Part shown: one piece after another, positions 20,787 to 27,770 of the stretch
Layout of the letters: each line of letters begins with the position of its first letter
How positions within the stretch are numbered: position 1 is the stretch's first letter
Program-made: the position numbers and the translations under genes
The notes under the pieces: model-generated
The model's input: the letters and a program-made list of their open reading frames with translations, nothing else
What the model was told of the DNA's origin: nothing
The model's database searches: none
IMG/VR virus record: IMGVR_UViG_3300027659_000087
Location: 1 to 38,520 of that record
Reading direction: 5' to 3' (one strand)
Origin: a virus
Length of the DNA: 38,520 nucleotides

Positions 20787-22537
20787 TACCGCACCCCCGT
20801 GGCGTAGCGCCCTGCGGGTGTGCGCAGGCTGGCGTAGATGCCGTCGGCCGTGGCGCGTGCCACCTTCTCCAGGTCGGCCATGGTTGCCCACTGCTGGCCG
20901 CCCTGCTGCATCACAGGGCCAGTGGTGACATTGATCTGGGCATTGCCGCCGACGAAGCCGCCAGATGCACTGCCGCCGCCCACGAAGCCGCCATTGGCGA
21001 AGGCGGGAATTGCAGCACCACCGCGAGCGCCGTTGAGGTAGTTCATGGCGAAGGCTGCGGCTTTGCGCTCAGGCACGATGTACTCAGGGCCAGCCTCACC
21101 AACTACGGCAAGCGTTCCCTGGCCGACGTAGCCACCCTGCGCAAACTGGGGAACTTTCAGCGTTGGCAGGGTGGGCAGTTGGGGCCCGCTTACCTTGGCT
21201 GATAGTGCGTTAGCGCGATTGATTAAAGAATTGATATTGTTAATTGCTTGATTTACGGAGTTAAATACACCGCGCAGTACGCCATTCATTACACCCTTGA
21301 TAGCGGCAGTCATTCCTACAAAGACAGATCGAACCGCCGTTGCTGCGGTATTTGCCGTTTTGACCACTCCATCCCACAGTCCTGCAAAGAACTGACCGAC
21401 CGGCTTGCCCCAGCTCACCAGCCACCCGGCAAAATCTTGCAGCGGTTTGCGGAACAGGATTGCCATCGCCACCACTGCGGCCACAGCCAGCACAGTCCAA
21501 CCAACGGGGCCGGAGAAGAAGGCGATTAGACCAGGCAGCAGGGTTCCGGTCAGGAAGGTCAGGAAGCCGGTAAATGCGGCACTGATCGCTGCGATTGCAG
21601 GGCCAGCCAGAGCAGCCCAGCCGGCGATGGTGGCGCCGATCTTTAGGCCGGCCAAGACGGGGCCGATGGAAGCAAGAGCAGTAATGGCCGGAGCCAAGGC
21701 AACAAAGCTGATTGCCAGCAAACCAGCGGCAACAATGATTCCTTGCATCGGGCCAGGTAGCGCGTTGAAACCATCAAGCAGCCTTACCAGCGACTCAGTT
21801 ATTGCGGTGATTGACGGAAGCAGCACCACAGCCAGCTTGCCGCCCAACATACCCACCTTGCCTTGCAAGGTCACCATGGCAACTTCGCCCGCCTTGGCAT
21901 CCTTGGCGTATTGAGTTGTCATTGCGCCAAACTTGCCGATGGCTTCGCCGCCCATATTCAGCATTGGAATCATATCGGCGCCAGCTCTACCGAACAGTTG
22001 CAGCGCTATTGCGGTTTTTTCAGCTCCGTTAGGCATTGTCTTGAACTTGTTGGATATTTCCAGCATGATCTGATCTGTATCTTTCAGCTTCCCGTTTGCA
22101 TCTACTGCGCTGATTCCCATCGACTTCAACGCTTCACCGGCTTGCCCTTGACCGTTCTTCGCTTCCACCAGTCCCTTACTTAATTTAATCATTGCCTTGG
22201 TAACGCCTTCAACATCAGTGCCGCTGACTTTGGCAGCCTTCGAGAATCTGCTCAACGCTTCGACACTGACCCCTGTCTTCTGGCTCAGATCAAACATCTT
22301 CGCCGCGTTATCCATTGAGTTTTTCGCCAGGGTGATTAGCCCTGCGCCAGTCGCCAGCGGCACCAATGCGCCGAGTGCGCCACCTAGCCCACCAGCCGCA
22401 CCAGCTAGGCCCTTCAGCCCGCCTGACACCCTGGCAGCGGTGCCGCTAAGACCGCCGATGGCACGGCCCAGGGCGTTGACCTTACCCTCGCCCTCAACGT
22501 CGGCTTTGATCTTCAGCAGCGCCTGCATCTGTGCCAT
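20786..22537 (-). CDS. Tape measure protein
   Basis: A 583-residue protein with the tape-measure pattern: an Ala/Gly-rich helical N-terminus (GLSGTAARVSGGLKGLAGAAGG), a TMP domain (TGVSVEALSRFSKAAKVSGTDVEGV...LQLFGRAGADMIPML), several hydrophobic segments (IIVAAGLLAISFVALAPAI, WTVLAVAAVVAMAILF) and a Gly-rich C-terminus (GGYVGQGTLAVVGEAGPEYIVP). It sets tail length. At about 1.5 angstrom per residue it predicts a tail near 85-90 nm. Its start shares one base with the stop of the chaperone T gene. Confidence 0.9.
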   Translation of the reverse strand: MAQMQALLKIKADVEGEGKVNALGRAIGGLSGTAARVSGGLKGLAGAAGGLGGALGALVPLATGAGLITLAKNSMDNAAKMFDLSQKTGVSVEALSRFSKAAKVSGTDVEGVTKAMIKLSKGLVEAKNGQGQAGEALKSMGISAVDANGKLKDTDQIMLEISNKFKTMPNGAEKTAIALQLFGRAGADMIPMLNMGGEAIGKFGAMTTQYAKDAKAGEVAMVTLQGKVGMLGGKLAVVLLPSITAITESLVRLLDGFNALPGPMQGIIVAAGLLAISFVALAPAITALASIGPVLAGLKIGATIAGWAALAGPAIAAISAAFTGFLTFLTGTLLPGLIAFFSGPVGWTVLAVAAVVAMAILFRKPLQDFAGWLVSWGKPVGQFFAGLWDGVVKTANTAATAVRSVFVGMTAAIKGVMNGVLRGVFNSVNQAINNINSLINRANALSAKVSGPQLPTLPTLKVPQFAQGGYVGQGTLAVVGEAGPEYIVPERKAAAFAMNYLNGARGGAAIPAFANGGFVGGGSASGGFVGGNAQINVTTGPVMQQGGQQWATMADLEKVARATADGIYASLRTPAGRYATGVR

Positions 22538-22857
22538 TACTTTGCCTCCTTGTTGATCAGGTCGCGTGCGTGCAGCTCCATGATCTGCAGGTCTTCCATC
22601 ACGCGGGCCAGATCCTCGGTGATCTGATACAGGCTAGCCATCTGCAACACCACGCCATAATCCAGCCCGATCACACCACTGGCACCGCAGCGCCATTGCG
22701 TCATGCAGCGCAGGAACAGACTCAGCACCTCCATGTGCTCAGGCCAGATGTGGTAGACCTTTGGCGCCAAGATTGCCTCCGGCAAGGTCATGCCAAAGGC
22801 TGCCGCATCAGCAAGCAGCTCTTTGTTGGCGCTGCTGCCATGGAGCAAGTGCTCCAC
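22537..22857 (-). CDS. Tail assembly chaperone, T part (DUF1799-like)
   Basis: 106 codons from a GTG at 22857 (MEHLLHGSSANKEL...). The segment IWPEHMEVLSLFLRCMTQWRCGASGVIGLDYGVV matches the DUF1799 pattern (W-P-e-...-F-l-r-...-tQWr-g-g-G-GLdY). In lambda-type phages this part is expressed mainly as a frameshift fusion to the preceding G gene. Here the -1 frame from the slippery site at 22875 runs straight into this frame, so the GTG start may not be used at all. The fusion would be about 235 residues. Confidence 0.8.
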   Translation of the reverse strand: MEHLLHGSSANKELLADAAAFGMTLPEAILAPKVYHIWPEHMEVLSLFLRCMTQWRCGASGVIGLDYGVVLQMASLYQITEDLARVMEDLQIMELHARDLINKEAK

Positions 22858-22865
22858 AGCGCCTG

Positions 22866-23243
22866 TTAGTTTTTTGCTTTGGCCTTCGCGTGCGCGTCGA
22901 AGAACGTCTCAACCAGCACATCAGCGACCGTGGCCACCTCTAGCAGCTGGGCCTTGTAGGACTCAGAGAACTCCACCGGCGTGCCGTCAGGGTTGGTGAT
23001 GCCTTCCCATCCCTGCAGGATCTCGGCGGCGATCTCGCGGGTGGGGATGCTCTCCAGCGGCTGATCGCGTACTGCTGCGGCCTTCATCGCCTGGTACTGC
23101 AGCTGCACCTCTTCCATCCGGCTCTGGGGCAGCCGGCGGTAGATCGCCTCAAACTGGTGAGTCCGGTACTTGCCGCCGTCTCGCAGCTCCCGAATGATGA
23201 TCGGGTGCGTAAACGTTGGCGACTGCTCAAGAACAAAGGCCAT
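22866..23243 (-). CDS. Tail assembly chaperone, G part
   Basis: A 125-residue protein, MAFVLEQSPTFTHPIIIREL...MEEVQLQYQAMKAAAV...VADVLVETFFDAHAKAKAKN. It lies directly between the tail tube and the tape measure genes, as gpG does in lambda-like phages, and ends in the -1 slippery site. G and the low-abundance GT fusion bind the tape measure during tail assembly and are absent from the virion. The start codon sits 3 nt after the tail tube stop. Confidence 0.85.
   Translation of the reverse strand: MAFVLEQSPTFTHPIIIRELRDGGKYRTHQFEAIYRRLPQSRMEEVQLQYQAMKAAAVRDQPLESIPTREIAAEILQGWEGITNPDGTPVEFSESYKAQLLEVATVADVLVETFFDAHAKAKAKN
22869..22875 (-). other. Programmed -1 ribosomal frameshift site, A AAA AAC
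   Basis: On the minus strand the G gene ends GCC AAA GCA AAA AAC TAA. The heptamer A AAA AAC (22875-22869) has the classical X XXY YYZ form in the G reading frame. After a -1 slip the frame reads AAA AAA CTA ACA GGC GCT GTG GAG and continues without a stop into the gene at 22857-22537. Confidence 0.88.
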
Positions 23244-23246
23244 GGA

Positions 23247-24176
23247 TCAAGTCAGCGCAATGGTAAATTCATCATTGCCTGCAGCGGTTGGCTGAGGCAT
23301 GAAGGGCAGCTTCAGCATGATGATGCCGTCGTCTTCATCGTATTCTGGGGAGCCCAGGGTGCAGGTCGGCGCCGTAAACGTGATGATGTTCCCGGCGGTG
23401 GTGCCGTGAACCCAGCTGAACTGGCCTGCGGTCTGGGCGCTGGCAGCGCTGAAGTAGTTCTTGGCGGTGATGGTTGGCGCCTCGATTGTGACTTCGCCCT
23501 CGGGTTTGCGGTCGGTGATCATCACCTGCTGGGTGCAGCCGGCCAGCTGACGGAATGGTGTCTCGTTGGCTAGGTCGAGGCTGAAGGCGCTCAGGCAGGC
23601 TGCGTAGCCATGCACTTGCAGGGTGGCGGTGTTGGCGCTGTTGACCACCACCGGATCAGCCTGGTTGGTGAACGTGGGCGAAGGCTGCGTCTCGTCGGTT
23701 GGCGCGTTGAAGATGCCCGTGAAAGAGAAGCTGATCTTGGGGATCTCGCCAGTTTCCAATGCCATGCTCCAGGTGCCGCGGCAGCCGGTGACTTTGTGGC
23801 GCACACCATCAGCGAAGAAGTAGAGCGTGACGCCCTTGAAGCTGGCGCTGACTGGGGAGTAGGTGACGCTGGTGGTGGCCACGATAGTTTCAGCAAACCC
23901 GCAGGCCTGCATCAGGGCCGACCACTTGGGCGCCGTCCCTGCTGTACCAGAGCCGGCGATCTCCACATCAAAGGAGACGCTGACCAATCGCTGGCCCACG
24001 ACCATCTCAGTGTTACCGAGATAGCCAAGGATCAGCTCGCGGTCCTTCAGCTCCAGCTGCAGCGGCTGCACCTCAAGGGCTGACACCAGCACCGCATCAG
24101 TCGCTGCGGGTGTGGGGTCAGTGCCGTAGGTGGTTTCAATCTTCGCCAGCAGTAGGCGCTTGCGAGTCAGTGCCAT
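23247..24176 (-). CDS. Major tail tube protein
   Basis: A 309-residue protein, MALTRKRLLLAKIETTYGTDPTP (the usual start of phage tail tube proteins: K-I-E-x-x-Y-G-T-D/A-P), then VSVSFDVEIAGSGTAGTAPKW...LMQACGFAET and C-terminal beta-strands with an Ig-like portion. It polymerises as hexamer rings around the tape measure. It lies next to the tail terminator and chaperone genes. A small ORF (24136-24297) overlaps its 5' end by 41 nt. Confidence 0.9.
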   Translation of the reverse strand: MALTRKRLLLAKIETTYGTDPTPAATDAVLVSALEVQPLQLELKDRELILGYLGNTEMVVGQRLVSVSFDVEIAGSGTAGTAPKWSALMQACGFAETIVATTSVTYSPVSASFKGVTLYFFADGVRHKVTGCRGTWSMALETGEIPKISFSFTGIFNAPTDETQPSPTFTNQADPVVVNSANTATLQVHGYAACLSAFSLDLANETPFRQLAGCTQQVMITDRKPEGEVTIEAPTITAKNYFSAASAQTAGQFSWVHGTTAGNIITFTAPTCTLGSPEYDEDDGIIMLKLPFMPQPTAAGNDEFTIALT

Positions 24177-24297
24177 TGGTGCTCTCGGGGATAGGCAGGT
24201 CTGCTGGCGTTTCGTCGATCAGTACCCATTGGTTCTTCTTGGCATCCAATAGGTATGAGCCACCTTCTGATGGGAGAGGGGGTAGTTCCTTCGCCAC
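24136..24297 (-). CDS. Small hypothetical protein overlapping the tail tube start (53 aa)
   Basis: GTG at 24297, TGA at 24138-24136. MAKELPPLPSEGGSYLLDAK...KNQWVLIDETPADLP resembles short proteins I recall between tail terminator and tail tube genes in related phages ('GGSY...VLIERT'). A stop lies just upstream in frame, so GTG is the only reasonable start. The 41-nt overlap with the tail tube gene argues for caution. A late-operon motif lies 27 nt upstream. Confidence 0.55.
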   Translation of the reverse strand: MAKELPPLPSEGGSYLLDAKKNQWVLIDETPADLPIPESTNGTDSQAPTAGED

Positions 24298-24323
24298 GAT
24301 CGCCAGGTGTTAACGCCATCAAC

Positions 24324-24333
24324 AGGCTATGGA
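24324..24333 (-). promoter_or_regulatory. Late-operon intergenic motif, copy 3
   Basis: TCCATAGCCT on the minus strand in the 42-nt gap after the stop at 24340, 27 nt before the GTG at 24297. Confidence 0.7.
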
Positions 24334-24339
24334 GCACCT

Positions 24340-24768
24340 CTAGGTGGTCAGATCAGTGACGCTGGAGCGATACCGGACGTTGTAGGTGCAGACGGTCCAG
24401 AGCGCGGGCTGATCGGCTTTCTCCATCTGCGGGTCCACCGTGCCGGGGAATATGTCCATGCATAATCCGCCAAGGGTACGATCGGCCATGAGCTTGCCGT
24501 GCAGGCTGATGATGATCGGATCGGCCAGCTGGTCGGGGATGGCGCCACGGGTATAGACCGCGATCAGCACCGGCAGCCGCCAGTCAATCTTGCAGTTACT
24601 CACCAGCTCCTCAGATGCTGAATCAGTGCCTGGCTCGATCACTAAAGCTGGCGCTTCATTGCGGGCGAATGCTTCCACCCTGCTACGATAGATGCGAGTG
24701 CCTACGTCGGCGGTGCCTTCAAGAGTCGTGGCAATGGCTGCCAGGATTTGCTCGCGTTTGCTGGTCAT
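24340..24768 (-). CDS. Tail terminator / minor tail protein
   Basis: A 142-residue protein, MTSKREQILAAIATTLEGTADVGTRIYRSR...APALVIEPGTDSAS...WRLPVLIAVYTRGA...LHGKLMADRTLGGL. Size, N-terminal helix and beta layout match the gpU-type tail terminators that cap the tail tube, and the gene lies directly before the tail tube gene. 4-nt overlap with the gene upstream. Confidence 0.75.
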   Translation of the reverse strand: MTSKREQILAAIATTLEGTADVGTRIYRSRVEAFARNEAPALVIEPGTDSASEELVSNCKIDWRLPVLIAVYTRGAIPDQLADPIIISLHGKLMADRTLGGLCMDIFPGTVDPQMEKADQPALWTVCTYNVRYRSSVTDLTT

Positions 24769-25178
24769 GGCTGCAGCTGGTAAACGTCTGATAGGTGGTA
24801 TTGATTCATCAGGCCCGTCAGTTCAGCAGCGTGGGCCATATCCAGCGGGATCTGAGGCAGCAGCAGCCAGATGGCGCCCTGCATTGCTGGCCGGTTCTCG
24901 CGCGATGCCATACAGTCCTGTATCGCGCTCACAAATACCGCCATTGCAAAGGCCGAGTCAGCCGTTTTTGGCTGATTGATTACTGCCGCGTAGATATTGC
25001 TACCCAGCAATGCGCTATAAAATCCAACATAGTCAGGCTCTATTATCGCCGGCGAATACTCCGCTGCTGCTGCTGCTACCTCAGCCGATGCAGACCCTGC
25101 CGGCAACACCAGCGGCGCGCGACTTGGGTCCAGGTCGTCAGTAATGATGATGCCAGCAGTGGAGTACGCAATTGCCAT
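24765..25178 (-). CDS. Hypothetical protein of the head-tail region (137 aa)
   Basis: MAIAYSTAGIIITDDLDPSRAPLVLPAGSASAEVAAAAAEYSP..., then helical segments (FAMAVFVSAIQDCMA, MAHAAELTGLMNQYHLSD). No family recognised. It sits between the tail fibre and tail terminator genes and overlaps both, so it is probably a virion or assembly protein. Confidence 0.65.
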   Translation of the reverse strand: MAIAYSTAGIIITDDLDPSRAPLVLPAGSASAEVAAAAAEYSPAIIEPDYVGFYSALLGSNIYAAVINQPKTADSAFAMAVFVSAIQDCMASRENRPAMQGAIWLLLPQIPLDMAHAAELTGLMNQYHLSDVYQLQP

Positions 25179-26827
25179 CAGAGAAGTGCAGCAACCTGCA
25201 GATAAACAATCCCGCCGCGAGCGCTGCCGGTTTGAACCGTTGTTGCGCTAGCCGTCAACGTCGGCCACGTACCAAACGTCTGCGACACAGATCGCCAGCC
25301 GCCTGACCCTGTGCCACCCGATGACACTTGCGCCAATGTTGGAGCACCTAATACTGATGCTGCAAAGTTAATGGCGGTGCCAGTCAAGTGCTGCAATACC
25401 GGCGCGCCATCGCTATTCGTCGCCATCCAATATGTAACACCCCCTGTTAAATTAAAGTCGGTAACGTTATCAGATACAACAGCAGCCGTAGCTGAACTGA
25501 GGCTTGCAGTAGAACCAAGCGGAGCACCATTTGGCTCACCGTTCACCGTTGCGTAAATTGCCAGCTGAATTGAGCTGCCTGCAGCGACTGTGTTTACCCG
25601 AGCGCCAAGTTCCCCAACCGTGATTGATCGCGCAAGTACAAACGGATACAAATAAATAACGCTTGCCACCATCGCAGTGGCGTTCCCCACAGAGCCTTGT
25701 ACCGGTGCCAGCCAGTAGCCGGCCGCATATTGCTGGTTGCTGGTTCCGCCGCCGCCTGGAGGGGCGGCCCATGTGCCATCAGCTCGCAGAAAGTTGGTAG
25801 TTCCGCCACCGCTTAGAGGGGCCAGTCCTGCCGTGGTGCTGGTCACTAGGGGTAGGGTTACATCTGCGCCCGTGCTGCTGCTCAGCAGCCTTGTGGTGGC
25901 GTCAAAGGTTAGGTCTGTTGCAAACCTGCTGTCATCGCCAGCGGCGACCGTGCCGGCGGTTGTGCCGACGCTTAGCACTGCAGCGCCGCCTAGGCCGAGT
26001 GTGGTTCGTTGTGCGGCGGCGTCTGCATCGTCAAGTAGAGCCTTGCCTGCTGCCGTGATGTCGCCGCCGAGCTTGGCGGTGATTACTGCTCCGTTGTCAA
26101 TCGTCCATGTTGCGCCGCTGGCCGATACTGTGATGTCGCCTTTATCGCCGTCGCTGATCCCACCGCCGCCACCGCCCGGCAGGTTGGTCAGCTGTGAACC
26201 GTCAACAGCGGGAAGGCGGCCGCTGCCGTCCAGCCTGACCAGATTGCCTGCTGCTGTGCCGTGGTCCAGGGTGGCAGCAGTGCCTAGAGATGGAGTCCCT
26301 GACAGCGAGCTGTAGGCGATCTGCGCCCCATCGCCGCCGTTGTGGTCGTGGCTGTTACCGTTGGTGACGCCCTGCGCTGCTGGGGCGTAATCCGTTGAGG
26401 CCGTGGCGGCAGCAGTGCCGAGCGTTGGCTTGCCGCTCAGGTCGCCGTAAGCGCCGGTGGTGGCCACCGTGGCCAGACCAGTGATCGTGCCGGCCGCCTG
26501 CGTGCCGGTGTGGTTTGCCCTCGCCAGCAGGGTGGCATCAGTGCTATTGGCGGTGGCGCCTGTAGCTACGCCATCAAGTTTGGTTTTATCTGCTGCGCTC
26601 TCTAGTCCCGCGTCCGTGGTCGTTGCGACTGGCAGCACTACATCTGCGCCCGTGCTGCTGGCCAGGGTCCGCGTTGCAGCGGTAAAAGTTAAGTCGGTGC
26701 CGGGTGCCGTTGCGCTGATCGCTCCTGTCGTAGTGCGTCGCTGGTTGCCGCTCTGCACCACATAGACCAGCTCCGCGCCAGTTAGGGAGGCGGCGGCGGT
26801 CAGTTGTGAGAGCTTTTGATCAGCCAT
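25178..26827 (-). CDS. Tail fibre-like protein
   Basis: A 549-residue fibrous protein. The N-terminus MADQKLSQLTAAASLTGAELVYVVQ is a common virion-attachment start in phage fibres. The shaft holds repeats: TDLTFTAATRTLASSTGADV and TDLTFDATTRLLSSSTGADV (an internal duplication), NHTGTQAAGTITGL, GDLSGKPTLGTAA and GGGGGG. The C-terminal about 170 residues are beta-rich (ITVGELGARVNTVAAGSSIQLAIYATVNG), likely a jelly-roll receptor-binding head. It is placed between head and tail genes rather than after the tail tip. Confidence 0.8.
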   Translation of the reverse strand: MADQKLSQLTAAASLTGAELVYVVQSGNQRRTTTGAISATAPGTDLTFTAATRTLASSTGADVVLPVATTTDAGLESAADKTKLDGVATGATANSTDATLLARANHTGTQAAGTITGLATVATTGAYGDLSGKPTLGTAAATASTDYAPAAQGVTNGNSHDHNGGDGAQIAYSSLSGTPSLGTAATLDHGTAAGNLVRLDGSGRLPAVDGSQLTNLPGGGGGGISDGDKGDITVSASGATWTIDNGAVITAKLGGDITAAGKALLDDADAAAQRTTLGLGGAAVLSVGTTAGTVAAGDDSRFATDLTFDATTRLLSSSTGADVTLPLVTSTTAGLAPLSGGGTTNFLRADGTWAAPPGGGGTSNQQYAAGYWLAPVQGSVGNATAMVASVIYLYPFVLARSITVGELGARVNTVAAGSSIQLAIYATVNGEPNGAPLGSTASLSSATAAVVSDNVTDFNLTGGVTYWMATNSDGAPVLQHLTGTAINFAASVLGAPTLAQVSSGGTGSGGWRSVSQTFGTWPTLTASATTVQTGSARGGIVYLQVAALL

Positions 26828-27186
26828 TACGCCTCTAAGAGCAAGAAGCTGGAATCCTCCAGCAGAAAATAAAATCCATCCTCAAGCAACAGCTTACTGA
26901 GTACGGCCGTCACCTTCGTCAAAATAATTGCGCAGAACGCGCCATCATCCACCGGTCGGTTGTCGCGCACCTCGTAGGAGTTGCCGTCAATGGTCATTGC
27001 TGCGCCGTAAATCAGGTCGCCAAATTTCGACGCCTCGCATGTCAGGCTGTAGTCAGTGCTGATCACCATGCCATCTAGAACTAGATCGCCCGGCATATCC
27101 AGCACGCCAAAACCAGAAACGGCGCCAGCAGTTACGCTAACGCCGAGGTCTGATAAGAACAGAGTGAGATCCTCTGTTAATGCCAT
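26827..27186 (-). CDS. Head-tail connector protein (gpFII-like) with 'LLLED' tail
   Basis: A 119-residue protein from the ATG at 27186 (ATGA overlap). MALTEDLTLFLSDLGVSVTAGAVSGFGVLDMP...LICEASKFGD-type middle...NSYEVRDNRPVDDGAFCAIIL fits the FII-like connector pattern. The C-terminus, LLLEDGFYFLLEDSSFLLLE, is the short repetitive 'LLLED' motif often seen at ends of phage structural proteins next to fibre genes. It shares a base with the fibre start. Confidence 0.7.
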   Translation of the reverse strand: MALTEDLTLFLSDLGVSVTAGAVSGFGVLDMPGDLVLDGMVISTDYSLTCEASKFGDLIYGAAMTIDGNSYEVRDNRPVDDGAFCAIILTKVTAVLSKLLLEDGFYFLLEDSSFLLLEA

Positions 27187-27563
27187 CAGCTGTACTTCTT
27201 CAGGCCAAAGCCAAAGCAAGTCACGCTGCTAGATGCGGTGCCCGTCTCAGCGGTGCAGCTCAAACGGATATAACGCTTATGGTCATTGCTGTTCAGGGTG
27301 ATCACCTGCTTTGATGCAGCGTTGGCAATCGCGGTGAAACTGCCGCCGGTGGCAGCGGCATAGGTCGAGTTGTCATCCGACTCTTCAATGCGGAAGGTCA
27401 GGTCAGCGCTAGCACCAGCAGCAGTGCCGGCCAGGATGATCTGAACATCACCCTCAAATCCTTGCAGGTCCACGCCGGTCTGGTTGCCGGTCGCGGTGAT
27501 TGTGGTCGTAGGTAACAGGGTAAAGTGCTGGAGCTTGTCCAGCGAAAGCTCATGAACAGCCAT
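27186..27563 (-). CDS. Virion-associated protein, possible capsid decoration protein
   Basis: A 125-residue beta-rich protein: TTTITATGNQTGVDLQGFEG, ADLTFRIEESDDNSTYAAATGG, KRYIRLSCTAETGTASSSVT. The 'F-R-I-E-E-S-D-D-N' pattern recalls a common phage structural family found after capsid genes. Decoration or head-completion role is inferred from position. It overlaps both neighbours. Confidence 0.7.
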   Translation of the reverse strand: MAVHELSLDKLQHFTLLPTTTITATGNQTGVDLQGFEGDVQIILAGTAAGASADLTFRIEESDDNSTYAAATGGSFTAIANAASKQVITLNSNDHKRYIRLSCTAETGTASSSVTCFGFGLKKYS

Positions 27564-27765
27564 TGATTTGACGGGGGGTTGATTTACGGGAGCGAGGCTT
27601 TGCGGCCTCTAAGGCGGTGATCACCACGGGATCAGGATCTGGCGCCTGCTCAGCCCTGCCCATGGCCAGCAGTAGCCGGGCATCTGCAGGGGTTGCCTCA
27701 ACCACGTCGCCAACCCAGACAGGTTGGCCATTGATTGAGGTTTGGCGCAAGATCCTAATCCTCAT
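27550..27765 (-). CDS. Small head-completion-region protein (71 aa)
   Basis: MRIRILRQTSINGQPVWVGDVVEATPADARLLLAMGRAEQAP... is a small beta-barrel-like protein of a type often found just after the capsid gene. The ATG at 27765 is listed; a GTG at 27774 overlapping the capsid stop (GTGA) is equally possible. The basic C-terminus (KPRSRKSTPRQ) overlaps the next gene by 14 nt. Confidence 0.7.
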   Translation of the reverse strand: MRIRILRQTSINGQPVWVGDVVEATPADARLLLAMGRAEQAPDPDPVVITALEAAKPRSRKSTPRQINGCS

Positions 27766-27770
27766 GGCTA

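Noticed and set aside
22537-22857. T gene as an ordinary independent gene
   Set aside because: The only start is GTG and the -1 frame from the slippery heptamer enters it without a stop, so a frameshift product is the better model. Independent translation is not excluded.
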